Source of the DNA: Nothopassalora personata
Lineage: Eukaryota; Ascomycota; Dothideomycetes; Mycosphaerellales; Mycosphaerellaceae
Reading direction: 5' to 3'
NCBI GenBank assembly: GCA_033816765.1
Contig: CM066292.1
Location: 4,402,001 to 4,466,000 of the forward strand
Length of the DNA stretch: 64,000 bases
In this document: piece by piece, positions 1 to 9,659 of the stretch
Numbering within the stretch: the stretch's first letter is position 1
Layout of the letters: each line of letters opens with the position of its first letter
Translations under genes and position numbers: made by a program
Notes under the pieces: generated by a model
The model's input: the letters and a program-made list of their open reading frames with translations, nothing else
Told to the model about the DNA's origin: nothing
The model's database searches: none

Positions 1-1726
1 GGCATTAGTAAAGACGGTATAAGCCGGCGGAAGGATCCGCGAAGGCTACGCGTATAGTAGTCGAATATAAGGTACCTACGAAGGCCGTGTAAGGCGCTAA
101 AATAAGGGTATATGTTATACATTTAGGCCTTAACCCTTCGGTAGCTAGATATAAGGACCTCTACCCCCGATAGTAAACTTAGCTATAACTAGTATAGAAG
201 ACACTAACCTATAGTGTCTTCTATCGGACTAAAAGGCTCGCTTACTTAGTTAAGCGAACACCCCCGATAGTAATAACATTAGAGAGGGAGGTAAGGAGAG
301 AGAAGAGTAGAGAGAAGAGTATTTATTTTAAAAATAAACTTTTATAGGGCGCGCTACGGCGCTACGTAGATAGGAGATAGGCGCGTAGTAGGCGGCTAAT
401 ATACGCGGAGCGCGCGATTACTCGTTATTATCCTCCTTATTATCCTCCTTATTATACTCGCCCCGTAGGGCTAGTAGTAAGAAGGCCCTATCGGCCGTAG
501 TAGTATTAATGTTTCTAGCCTATAGGAACTATAACTACGGTTAGTATAGGACACGTATATAACACGTATATTACTTATAGCACGGCCGAGCTCGAAGAGC
601 CTATTAAGGGTTCTATTCTACTCTTACTATAGAACTACGGACGTAGTAGCGGCGGCGGAGGAGGGGGTAGTAGTAGTAGAGGCGCCGGCGAAGCGTACGC
701 GGGTGTCCCCTATACGCTTATTCTTATAAGTAGAGAACTGCCTCTTAGCCTAGGAGGAGGTTAGCCGATTTATATAGGGAGCGACAGTACGCCGTATACG
801 GTAAGCGTAGGGAGCGCTAGCGAGGCGTAGCACTTACCTCTAGGATCTACTCGCCTAGCTAGGCGTAGAGCTCGTACTACTAGTCTAGAGCATCCTACTC
901 TTATTTAGTAACAGGGTTACTAAGCCCCTAGATAAGCTTATCGCGCTAGGCGCGAGCGGCGCGTAGGCGAGCTACTAGCTACGCGATAGCGACGCTAGTG
1001 TTACTAACGTAGGGGTGCCTAATGTCTCTATAGCGCCTATACTTCTTAAGTAACTCGCCGGTAGTAACACTATTACACGTATCCTACTCGTCTACTATAC
1101 TATTAGTAAGCGTATCGTAAGCGAAGAGCGTAGTAAATACTTACTAGCTACGAAGTACGGTAGATAACGTATACATATCTTAATATCGGTACCTAGGCGC
1201 CTAGCTAGTAAGGACTTAGGGGTCTACGGCCCTAGTACGCTAAACTTACGCTTCGCTAGCGTATCTAGTGCGCCGAGCGCGCTAGACATCTATACTAGTA
1301 GTGCTAGTAATAGTGTTAGTAGTGCTAATAGGCCCCCTATAAGGGCCTCCTAGCGGAGCTAGTCTTAGATAGCTTCCTCTAAAGCTATAGTAGTACTAGC
1401 GGGTCGCTAGATAGTCGCTAGTAAGGAGCTAGTAGATCGCTAGTAGTGCGGGTATAGTACGCTACGAGAACGTAGTAAAAGGGAAAAGAAGGAAAAGGAG
1501 GGAGAGGGTGCGCTTCTTAAACCCTCGAGTTAGTTAACCCGGTAACTATAACTTTATACCTACCTACACTACGATAACGACACGTACGAGACCCGTAGGC
1601 GGGTCGTATAGTAACGGAATCTACAAGAAGTAGATAGATTGCTTATATAGAAACCTCCTAAAGCCGCGAGCTAAGGGCAGCTCGTCCTAGAAGGGGAGGC
1701 AGTTATAAGGGTAGCCTATAGCTAAC

Positions 1727-2061
1727 TGTTGCGGTTGGGCCTTGTCCCTCGTCACGTGGGTGGCCTAGGAAGTGTCGATCCTCGATATGTCTCTAAAGTA
1801 GTGTGAACGAGAGTTCACTACAAGGTTGCAACTTAACACAAGAGTGTTGATTTGAGTTGAGCACGAGGCTCCTATCTACTCGTAAAGAAGCGTCGTCTAT
1901 ATAGTGCCATGTCTTGGCGTGACTGATCTGAGTCGCTCAGCCTCAGTCTCGATCTGAGTCGTTCAGCCTCAGTCTCGATCTGAGTCGTCCACCCTCAGTC
2001 CTGCTGCCTCGCAGCCTGCATGAGCCCTTGTTGTTCGTAGCGAATGGACGTGTCCGTAACA
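1727..2061 (-). repeat. 3' LTR of G3 with a 26-bp tandem array
   Basis: 335 bp, ending in TG/CA. It holds three near-perfect 26-bp repeats beginning GATCTGAGTCG at 1925, 1951 and 1977. A short block (about 1855-1920, with CACGAGGCTCCTATCTACTC) is shared with the solo LTR at 39341, showing that the two belong to one LTR clan. Confidence 0.92.
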
Positions 2062-2163
2062 CCACCTCCCTCCTCTAGGATCAATGTCCCTATTGATCAC
2101 GTGTCGTTGTCTTATATAATCAATGCCCCTCCTTCGTTTCCTAACTTCCCCAAGTTTCAAAGG

Positions 2164-2747
2164 ATGCCTTCCAAATCTACCCTTTCTCGCAAGGCTCTTG
2201 TTGCTCGTATCCTAGCGGATTCGTGGCCTGCTCTTGTTCCTTGTGATACTTGTCGTCGTCTGAAACGGTCCTGCCAATACTCTTCCGATCTAAGGATGTC
2301 GTCGTCTTGTGCCCACTGCGTCCGCACAGGCAGGTCCTGCGTCACCACCTCCTGGGAGGCGCTTGACCGAACAGCGGAGGAACTAGCCGCCAGGCTGGAA
2401 ACGGATCGAAAAGCCCGTGACTCCCTGCTTGAACAGCTCGCCGCGCTCCAGTCCCGTATCACGAGAAACGAGCGAGTTCTCTCTGAGAACAGCCGCCGCG
2501 CGGACGAGAAATTGCGGTGCATGGCGCAAGAGGTGTCGGAGGAGGATGGTGACCCCTCTACTCTCGAGGAGCTGGAGGCCAACCTCCAGTCTGCCGGCGT
2601 CGGGTCTCCGTTCTCGTGGTCGGGTCCTTCGGGTGATTCCTCGGGTCACATGGTCGGGTAAGTTGTCCAGTATCCAGTAGTCATTTGTCCATGCCGTAAT
2701 GTTGACTTCTATGTCCTAGGTCATCAAATCAAGAAGCCGCTGTTTGA
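2164..2747 (+). CDS. antisense Zn(II)2Cys6-like coiled-coil protein of G3
   Basis: It runs opposite to gag from next to the 3' LTR. A longer open frame starts inside the LTR at 2044, but ATG 2164 is the first in the interior and is preferred. Near residue 30 it has PCDTCRRLKRSC, then 11 residues, then CAHCVRTGRSC: exactly C-x2-C-x6-C-x11-C-x2-C-x6-C, the spacing of fungal Zn(II)2Cys6 DNA-binding domains. A Trp (TSWEAL) and a long heptad-rich helix follow, as in the G2 homologue. The first exon reaches 2657; a GTAAGT...CCTAG intron (2658-2719) would add a short second exon ending at TGA 2747. Without splicing the frame stops at 2661. Its 3' end faces the gag stop 27 bp away. A role in transcription of the element is inference. 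Confidence 0.7.
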
Positions 2748-2774
2748 TGCCTTGCTGTCCTCAGGTTGTTTCTG

Positions 2775-3764
2775 CTAGGCAGATTTCGAGAAGAAGTTCT
2801 CGCATTCCTGGTATGTATTCTCTTCGCGAATCATTGCGTTGAACTCGCGGCTAACCATGTTCTTTTTCTTGCAGTTCTTTGCAAAGTGGCCTTGCTCGCC
2901 ACATACGTAGCAGGTGGAACCTTTGCTCTTCAGCCCCCTTCCTGTCCTACGCTCCGTTACGTCCAATTCCATTGGATCTCCGTAACTAGGGTCCTGACTT
3001 CTGGCCTTGAAGCCCCCTCTTCCGCCCGCGGCGGGTCTCTGGTATCCAGGCTGTACGTGTCGGTCGTACCTCAACTCCTGGAGCCTTTCGTCGATCTCCT
3101 TTGCTGCCTTGATCATCGCCCCTAGCGTAACGACGCTGGCGTTTCGGGATAGTTCGGCTTTGACGTTGTCTTTCAGCCCGAGGTAGAACTGCGATCGCAA
3201 AGCTGCGTCGTTCCATTCCAGGTCGGCGGCATATCCTTGGAATTCTGAGGCGTACAGCGCTACAGAAGTAGTCTGTCGAAGTTGTCGGATATGTCGGTCG
3301 GCGTATACCTCCTCATTTGGTATCCCGTATAGATCATCGAGTTTCGTCTCAAACTCGTCGTAGTCGTGAAAAATTTTTCGAGTCTCCGTTTTCGGTGTTT
3401 CCCCCTCACCCTGGTTATGGAGCCAGTCCTTGAGGTATGGTCGGAATCCTCTAGCTGCTTTTCCACGTAGGAAGGATGCGGCGTACAAGACCTTGCTGGC
3501 CTCGCCTTGAAACTGGTGTGCGTTGAAGTGAAGGTACAACTGAACCTGCAGTTGAAAAGCCTCCAGTTTGTCCTTAGTCCCGTCGAACGTCTCCGGCGTG
3601 GACACCTTAGGTGCACGGTGGTGGTCCAATGGGTTCAGCATGCCCATAGGAGTGTTGTTGTTCTTGCTGCTTCCTGTAATCGACATTTCGCTCATTCGTT
3701 CCGTGATGCCAGTTGACTGTGGCTGTTGTCGTGACGGACTCCGGGTAGCGTCTCTCCCAGACAT
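2775..3764 (-). CDS. Gag (capsid-nucleocapsid) protein of G3
   Basis: A 329-residue Gag. The N-terminal part carries the retrotransposon gag domain (ETFDGTKDKLEAF region, then the long helical segment with FLRGKAARGF). The C-terminus has one CCHC zinc knuckle, CYVCGEQGHFAKNC, near residues 285-298, expected to bind element RNA during packaging. It aligns with the G2 Gag over its length, including the post-knuckle KNMVSREFNAM (KNMVRREQFNMM in G2), but it ends about 25 residues after the knuckle and no pol frame follows. Start 3764 lies 39 bp inside the 5' LTR boundary at 3804. The frame is open, with no RIP damage. Confidence 0.92.
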   Translation of the reverse strand: MSGRDATRSPSRQQPQSTGITERMSEMSITGSSKNNNTPMGMLNPLDHHRAPKVSTPETFDGTKDKLEAFQLQVQLYLHFNAHQFQGEASKVLYAASFLRGKAARGFRPYLKDWLHNQGEGETPKTETRKIFHDYDEFETKLDDLYGIPNEEVYADRHIRQLRQTTSVALYASEFQGYAADLEWNDAALRSQFYLGLKDNVKAELSRNASVVTLGAMIKAAKEIDERLQELRYDRHVQPGYQRPAAGGRGGFKARSQDPSYGDPMELDVTERRTGRGLKSKGSTCYVCGEQGHFAKNCKKKNMVSREFNAMIREENTYQECENFFSKSA

Positions 3765-3803
3765 ATAATCGATAGCACTCCCCGCGGCTTTTGGTGCTCA
3801 AAG

Positions 3804-4138
3804 TGTTGCGGTTGGGCCTTGTCCCTCGTCACGTGGGTGGCCTAGGAAGTGTCGATCCTCGATATGTCTCTAAAGTAGTGTGAACGAGAGTTCACTACAA
3901 GGTTGCAACTTAACACAAGAGTGTTGATTTGAGTTGAGCACGAGGCTCCTATCTACTCGTAAAGAAGCGTCGTCTATATAGTGCCATGTCTTGGCGTGAC
4001 TGATCTGAGTCGCTCAGCCTCAGTCTCGATCTGAGTCGTTCAGCCTCAGTCTCGATCTGAGTCGTCCACCCTCAGTCCTGCTGCCTCGCAGCCTGCATGA
4101 GCCCTTGTTGTTCGTAGCGAATGGACGTGTCCGTAACA
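3804..4138 (-). repeat. 5' LTR of G3
   Basis: 335 bp, identical by eye to the left LTR, including the 26-bp array (4002-4079). It is followed by the CTAAC target duplicate. Identity of the two LTRs means very recent integration. Confidence 0.92.
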
Positions 4139-4302
4139 CTAACCCTTATATATAATGCGGCTATACCCGGCTTAGTATACCGCACGTAACGCGCATACGT
4201 ACACTAGGAGACGCGTATAGCGTTAATAGAAGAAAGTAAGCTTTAGTTTATCTACGATTAGAAGATCGTAGGCGTACTATACATTGCGACATCCCCTTAT
4301 AG

Positions 4303-4922
4303 CCTTACGGCCCTTATACATTCTTAGTCGTATCTTAGGGTTGTTTATAAGCTACCTTATTTAGAGTATACTTTAGATTAACCTAGTCTAGGTTATAGAT
4401 AATATATCTAACTAGATCCTTCTCTAGTAGTACGCTAATTAGTATAGATTTCTATACCTAAAACTGTACGCCTTTTCTAAGTACCTAGTTATCCTTAGTA
4501 GACCTTACTAGGTTACTAGAGGTATTGTTTCTAAACTCTATATCTAGTCTAGCTCTTTTAGATACTATACTACGGTAATAATACTTAGTGCCGATATCCT
4601 ATAGTAGTTCTTAAATCGATTAGATAGTTGTCCGTAAAACAAATATAGGGTCGGGTCTTCTAGTAAGGTAAGCTAATCCTTAATAGAGCTTCGATAACAA
4701 TTTAGGTTTTAAATTAAATAGGTAGAGGAGTACTCGGGCTTATAAACTTTTATAAATAGGTATTTAACGAGTATAAGCTTCTATATTAAAACGATAGGGT
4801 AGATTAGTAACCCTTATAAATTGCTATAGGGTATAAGACTATCTAGCTACAGAAACAGTGTAATATAATGTGTGTATGCCAAGTCCTGACTAACACAGCT
4901 ATTGGTCACCTGATTCACAATA
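4303..4922 (-). mobile_element. Copia fragment (5' LTR and start of the interior), reverse
   Basis: The reverse complement matches the start of the Copia element at 32918: the LTR (about 4747-4922, 176 bp) begins TATTGTGAATCAGG for TGTTGTGAATCAGG and is followed by the same primer-site region and 5' interior as 33094-33510. Most of it is RIP-mutated, whereas the first 70 bp of the LTR are only lightly changed. It is cut off near 4303 by the G1-like element. Its outer end abuts the truncated 3' end of the amidase pseudogene, so this insertion probably removed or displaced that gene's C-terminus. Confidence 0.8.
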
Positions 4923-6214
4923 CACCTTTCGGAGCGTCCCATAGTTGATTAATTATGCCTATTGTGGATGGATATGTAAAGGGACCAAGGATATCGGCAA
5001 AGATCGCAGGTGTAGCTGTCGTGGCAGCCGGGGGCATGACAAGGGCATCAAGTCCTTTATCAAGCCAGAGTCTATAGTACTTTGCCTCAATTCTCTCACG
5101 CGCAGCATGCATTGGAAAAGAACCCATCCAAAGTCGCTGCAGGGATCCTAGCGAGGTTCAAGTGCCTAACTGGCTCGACTACAGGTTCCGCGCTCTCATG
5201 CAAACGGTCTTGGACTTACTGTCGGTCTGTTGAGCACGTGGGTGAAGTCACATCTGCAAGTTTGCTGGACTTACCTTGCAGCTATCATGTGCGTATATTC
5301 GTAAAATCGTCACAAGCGCTTCATGCACTTCTGGTAGGCAAATTGGAATCACTTCAGTACCCGCTTTGGCCAACTTGTTCGCGGTTTCTTGCATCGTCCG
5401 TCTTACCAGCGGCCATGGCGTTAAAGGTGCCGTCGTCAAACGCAATTTCATGTCGACGCATCTGGGTCGGTGCACAACCTTTCCAGGACAAGTGAAACGA
5501 GTAGGGATCATACCGCCATGACTGCGCTTCCACAATCTTCTCCGGAAAGTACGAGCAAGAACGAAGAGTGGTCGCTATCGGACCAGCAACTGGTGCAATG
5601 CCGGCCAGGCCCGGGGAGCAGGAGCACGTTGACCGTAAATGCCATTGCAGAAACCGGCTATGCGAATACTGCCGGCAACCTTTTCCGCAGTCAGCCAGAC
5701 GGCCTGATTATCTTAGGCCAATGCGCAGTCGCACATCGGTACCGACGCCAAGGACGCTGCCTCGCATCGCGATGAGAGCACCTTTTCCTCCAGAAGATCC
5801 TCCAGAGGTCAGCTTGATACTAGCTGGGCTCAAAGTACCCCCGAAGAGATTGTTCCCGGAGTCGGCTGACATCATTGTCTGCGAGATGTTCGTCTTGCAA
5901 TACAGGACAGTCCCTAAATTGAGAAGCATCGCTGGTAACGATGAATACACCTTGTCAGGTTAGAAAATCCAATACATGATGCCAGTCGTCGAAGCTCTTC
6001 TTGCAACCCTGAGAGAATCTTTGGGCGAGATCGGCAGTCCATGGAATGGTCTCAACGGAGTTTCAGGATTGTTGGCCTGTTCTTCGTCAATTGCTTCCTC
6101 GTAGAAGATCTCGGTCAAGCAACCGGTCTGTTCTCGGTCAGCCTCACGATCTGTATGGCTCTCTCTGAGATTCGATACCAGCTGTTGAGCAAGTGCGGAG
6201 TTGACTTCGACCAC
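4923..6214 (-). pseudogene. amidase (amidase-signature family), decayed and truncated
   Basis: Fungal acetamidase-type amidases hydrolyse carboxamides to the acid and ammonia using a Ser-cisSer-Lys triad. Pieces of one survive in different frames on this strand: HGLPISPKDS with the catalytic Lys near 6030; TNISQTMMSADSGNNLFGGT and the signature GGSSGGKGALIAMRGS near 5740-5860; an internal block (RRTMQETANKLAKAGTEV) near 5380; and GLDALVMPPAATTATPAIFA near 4990-5050. Frameshifts separate them and the usual last 60-100 residues are missing where Copia begins at 4922. Decay is mainly by small indels, not TAG-type RIP stops. It is divergent from the MFS pseudogene to its right, so the two may have formed an uptake-and-hydrolysis pair (inference). 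Confidence 0.82.
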
Positions 6215-6507
6215 TCCGCGATATCTGCCTCTAGGTTCACGTGTGGTTCATGCATGGGTTGAAAACGTGGCTGTCCCGATGGGATCTAGTTGCTACACAT
6301 GCTGGACCGACCTCCCTTCCTTACCACGACGAGCACTCGACAGCTTTGAGGAGCAAGAACGCAATGCTTCCGCTATAGAGACAGGGGAACAGATTCATCG
6401 ATGCCGACCACAGCTTCCGCTCACAACTTCGAAATGACTGCCGACAATCAGATTAGCCGAAGGTTATTAGCTGGCATGCGACACTGCCGATAGACTTTAT
6501 ATGAGGA
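6215..6507. other. region between two divergent pseudogenes
   Basis: This lies between the amidase (-) and MFS (+) remnants, so it held their shared promoter and perhaps the amidase N-terminus. I see no intact motif or open frame that can be trusted here. Confidence 0.35.
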
Positions 6508-8088
6508 ATGGGGTATCATGGTATAACAAGACCGATGGCCATCACTCCATCAACATTGCAGTCGTGGAATACTTCGAAAAAGATGACCATGTCTGCGATT
6601 CCCATGGAAATGCCCGATTTTGAAGTCGTGCTTAGGATGATCTACCTAATCGAAAGCTCACACCAAGCTGGCGACGTCCAAGATATCATCCTGCTACCGG
6701 CGCCTTCCATGGATCTGAAAGACCCTCTCGTAGATCACCATTGAGTACACGGCGCTGCGACTCGCTGACGATGAACAGAGACGATCAAGATGGAGGGAGG
6801 CTTACCACTTGTTCCTGCTCGTGTAAGGACCCTTCGTCTCTCATGTTGACCTCATGGCCTGAATCCTCCTCAGTGTATACAGCTCCGCGCTTGGTACATT
6901 CACAAACTGGGTGTCCGCCATCTACCTGGACCCCTAACAGCATTACCAGACGAAGGTCAATAATCTCAATATTGGCTCCGCTGTCATGCTATTGATGCTA
7001 GGCGTGGGCAATGTCTTCTTCGTGCCTTTATCTGACAGTTAGCCAGGTCAGCCTGTTTTCTCAAGGCCTGGTAACTGATATATCTACAGAGCTCGGCCGC
7101 CGCGCCATCTCCTTTGGACTCTGGACCTCGTCCTCCTCTCCCAGCTATGAGTTGGCCTCTGCAAGAACATCGAGGACTTTCAAGGCGCCCATGTGATCCT
7201 CGGAGCTTTAGTTGCCATCTCAATCTCAGACGTCTGTTTTGCGCACGAAAGAGGGATATGTGCTGGGTACATGTCCACGGGCCAAGGTTTTCGATGAATT
7301 TACTGGTGGCGTGCGATACTCACAGGGTCGCTTCAGACGGTGTTCTTCTTCACGTTTCAGGAGAGTCGTTTTGTTAGATCGAGCACGATGTTGAGCACTG
7401 GCACGATCGTGGCGAGCAAAGAGGTCGAAGTCGCTGGTGCAATGTCGGAAGAGGCAGCAGAGGGCAAAACCGCGAAAGATTCAGCGAAGCTCCAACGAGA
7501 AATCAGCCTCTCACCAAGAGCCGGCGAAGTCCTTGAATTAGACTGTTGGAAACTCCAGTTCAGCCTCTACAAGACATAACCCCGACCGCTGGACCTCAAT
7601 CCTCATTCCTCCGCGAACTCCACCGCCCCCCTGAAAGTCTCCATCCTCCCCACCGTCCTCTAGCGTAGCCTCAACCACGGCATCTGCGTCTCCCGGCTCG
7701 CCGTAATGGCCACCACCATCGCCGAAGTCTTCGGCCCAACCCCCTGCCTCTTCTCCAACAGCGACCTGGGCCCTAATCTGGATCGCGCCCATGATCGGCT
7801 CCCTCATTGGGGCGTGCTTCTCCGGCCCTTTGAACGACCGGTCATCCTTCACCTCAGTAATCGCAACCAGGGATGGAGCGAGCCAGAGTTCCGATGATGG
7901 GCTTCCGTCCCATGCCGTGCGGTCTCATCCTGTGCGGCGTCACGTCCGCATGGAACGCACCCGATGATCCCTGTCGTCGGGGGTGAGGATTGTGAGATTT
8001 GGACTGAGTATGGGTGAGACGGTGAGTATGAGTTGTAATATTGATTGTTACGATGAGATTGATACGCGTGCAGTGACGACTATTATTT
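6508..8088 (+). pseudogene. MFS transporter, N-terminal and central part, decayed
   Basis: Remnant of a major facilitator superfamily drug/H+ antiporter-like permease. Family landmarks appear in order but in shifting frames: DIILLPAPSMDLKDPL near 6675-6725 (usual NDPLNW motif); RWREAYHLFLLV near 6790; NIGSAVMLLMLGVGNVFFVP near 6970-7025; a probable intron (GTTAGC...TACAG, 7037-7089) before ELGRRAISF; FFTFQESRF near 7345; LAVMATTIAEVFG near 7700; ALIWIAPMIGSLIGA and FSGPLNDR near 7770-7830; and NQGWSEPEFR near 7865-7895. Several frameshifts and stops make it non-functional. The C-terminus lies across the transposon block at 22835-23026. The transported substrate cannot be told. Confidence 0.82.
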
Positions 8089-8540
8089 GTTTAGGAACCG
8101 GTGAATTCCTCCCATAGGGACAATTATGTCCTTTATTACTCCTATAGGGACAATTATGCAAAAATTACTCCTATAGGGACTTATAGGGATGCCAAATTAC
8201 TACTATAGGGACACATTATAGTAGTCGCTCTTTATACGACTTCTTTATATACTACTATTATTTAATATACTCTACTAGCTTATACGAGCATATTGAATAA
8301 TAGTAGTACGTTTCAATCCTAACGACTCGCAGCTCGTAGCTTATATAAGTTGCGAGTAGGTAAAGAGTAGCTCGGGGAGCAAGGACGATATAATAAGTAA
8401 GATAGGGCTTGTCTAAGATATACAATGCGGACATATAGGCGAGAGCCGACATTCGGAGTAATATTGTATAGTTAACTATGTTATAGGTGCAAAAAATGAA
8501 GATTGCTATAATATGTCCCTATAGTAGTAATTTAGTATCC

Positions 8541-8901
8541 TATTATTGTCTCGTTCTAGGGCTAGTCTTAAAGGAGAGATAAGTCAAGTTACGTGGCGGT
8601 ATTCTTTAGAGAGGCTAAAGCAAGCTAAGCGAAGATGAATGATAGGAATAAGAGTTGTATTCCAATTAGTAAGATAGTAACATAAGTTGAACGTATTAGA
8701 ACTATAAGGGTTTCTAGCGTTCCTAAATATAAAAGAGATTCGTAGATCTCGGTAATTAGTCTAATTAGTCTAAGCATAAGCAGTCTAATTAGTCTAAGCA
8801 TAAGCAGTCTAATCGCTCCAAGTCTAAGCGCTTAGGTAGGATAAATTACGTGTTTGTCTTATCGTCATAATTCTAGGGTCCCTAGGAATCATTCCGTAAC
8901 A
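8541..8901 (-). repeat. 3' LTR of RIP-mutated G2 with a 24-bp array in U3
   Basis: 361 bp. The part facing the interior (U3) has two perfect 24-bp repeats, GTCTAATTAGTCTAAGCATA..., at 8759-8782 and 8783-8806. The outer 200 bp (R-U5) matches the other G2 LTRs, while the U3 does not. Confidence 0.88.
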
Positions 8902-8974
8902 CTATCCCCTTCTTAGCCTAGCTTCGTCCCGAAGCTTCTTAAGCCGTTATTATTTCTTGTAGTAATAGTCAATT

Positions 8975-9457
8975 ATGTCTTCTTCCTCCTATAAACGCCG
9001 TTATCGACTTACTCTAGATACTGAAATTTCCGGTATCGAAATAGCTCTATGCACGAATTGTTAGAAGTCTCGATCCTCGGGCGCAGTAGTAAAGTGTATC
9101 GTGGGTTCTCGGTCTAGGAAGTGTTCGGCCTATATTCGAAAAGGCTATAAGGATTGCGATGTACGTCTTTCTCGTCCGGAGTAGGAGCATCTTCGCGATT
9201 CGCGCGATAAGCTTAAGCTAGAGCTTAAGAAGATTAAAGAGGAGGAGGTGCGGCTAAAGATGCGTAAGATCCGTCTTCGGAAACAGCTACGATTAGCTAA
9301 GCGTCGTACCGACGATGCCGTCGCTAAGGAGTTAGAGGAGCTCGAGGAGGAAGAGGCGTGCGAGGAGCTAGCGTCTCTTAAGCGGGCGTCGGGGGTAGAG
9401 GTGTCGCCTTCGCTAGTCTCCTTCTCGGATATCCTAGAGATGCCCGTAAATAACTAG
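8975..9457 (+). pseudogene. antisense zinc-cluster coiled-coil gene of the RIP-mutated G2
   Basis: Running opposite to gag-pol, this 160-codon frame from ATG 8975 to TAG 9457 has only two internal stops, TAG at 9062 and 9182, both where Trp is expected (TGG to TAG). Cysteines lie as C-x2-C-x11-C-x8-C...C, with one expected Cys now Tyr, consistent with RIP. After the cluster comes PE(W)EHLRDSRDKLKLELK, matching TEWERLRNQRRKLKREL of the intact G2 gene, then a strong charged coiled coil and an acidic tail. That it kept a readable frame in an element otherwise full of stops is notable, though its small size also limits the number of RIP targets. Confidence 0.75.
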
Positions 9458-9553
9458 GCGGCGCTTTCTAGAGCGGAGCCTTAGGGCGAGTCCCTAGGGG
9501 TAGAGACTTATTAGGGTACTTATTTGTAAGTTATGTCCCTGTTCTCATTAATC

Positions 9554-9628
9554 GGCTAGGTAGCTTAGTTAGCAGGGCGTAAGCTGTCTACACTCTTAAG
9601 GTCGTAGGTTCGATTCCTACCCTAGTCG
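9554..9628 (+). tRNA. tRNA-like Pol III unit inside G2 (antisense)
   Basis: It folds as a tRNA: acceptor GGCTAGG pairs with CCTAGTC, D arm, T arm with GTAGG/CCTAC and loop TTCGATT. The B box GGTTCGATTCC is canonical. The anticodon arm is irregular (loop 9-11 nt), so no anticodon is assigned and it is unlikely to be a working tRNA. T5 follows at 9676. The same unit lies at the same place in the other G2 copies. Confidence 0.6.
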
Positions 9629-9659
9629 CTCGTCGGCCGTAAGATCGATTATTATTAGT

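Larger units (their letters stand above)
1727..4138 (-). mobile_element. G3: gag-only LTR retrotransposon, recent insertion
   Basis: A complete 2412-bp element with 335-bp LTRs that look identical (1727-2061 and 3804-4138) and a 5-bp target duplication CTAAC. Read on the minus strand the LTR is TGTTACGG...CGCAACA, and a purine-rich tract (AGGAGGGAGGTGG) lies just before the left LTR, so the left LTR is the 3' one. The 1742-bp interior holds only a Gag gene (minus) and one antisense zinc-cluster gene (plus). There is no protease, reverse transcriptase or integrase, so it must be mobilised in trans, probably by a G2-type element whose Gag and LTR ends it resembles. It shows no RIP although it sits in RIP-mutated DNA. 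It resembles the gag-only non-autonomous (TR-GAG) elements known from plants. Confidence 0.9.
1..4302 (+). mobile_element. RIP-mutated Gypsy fragment (G1-like), 3' part, split by G3
   Basis: The stretch up to 1703 is the decayed 3' internal region of a Gypsy element related to the intact G1 at 15288: blocks around 480-560 and 1040-1110 align in order with G1 20570-20650 and 21140-21200. No reading frame survives; TAG and TAA are very frequent while CpG is kept, as RIP leaves it. The 3' LTR begins near 1704 and resumes at 4139, ending near 4302 with the family's CTATACATTGCGACATCCCC motif. The break in the LTR is the G3 insertion, flanked on both sides by CTAAC. The LTR middle has diverged from G1, so this is a sister subfamily. 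The 5' part lies outside the window. On its right it abuts reverse Copia sequence into which it probably inserted. Confidence 0.8.

Noticed and set aside
8099..8230. Regularly repeated CTATAGGGACAATTATG units, CRISPR-like at first sight
   Set aside because: They form a terminal inverted repeat, with the mirror copy at the other end and a 10-bp duplication; the genome is eukaryotic.
9248..9457. Short Arg/Glu-rich open frame of 69 codons
   Set aside because: Not a separate gene: it is the end of the RIP-mutated antisense gene that starts at 8975, after two TAG stops.
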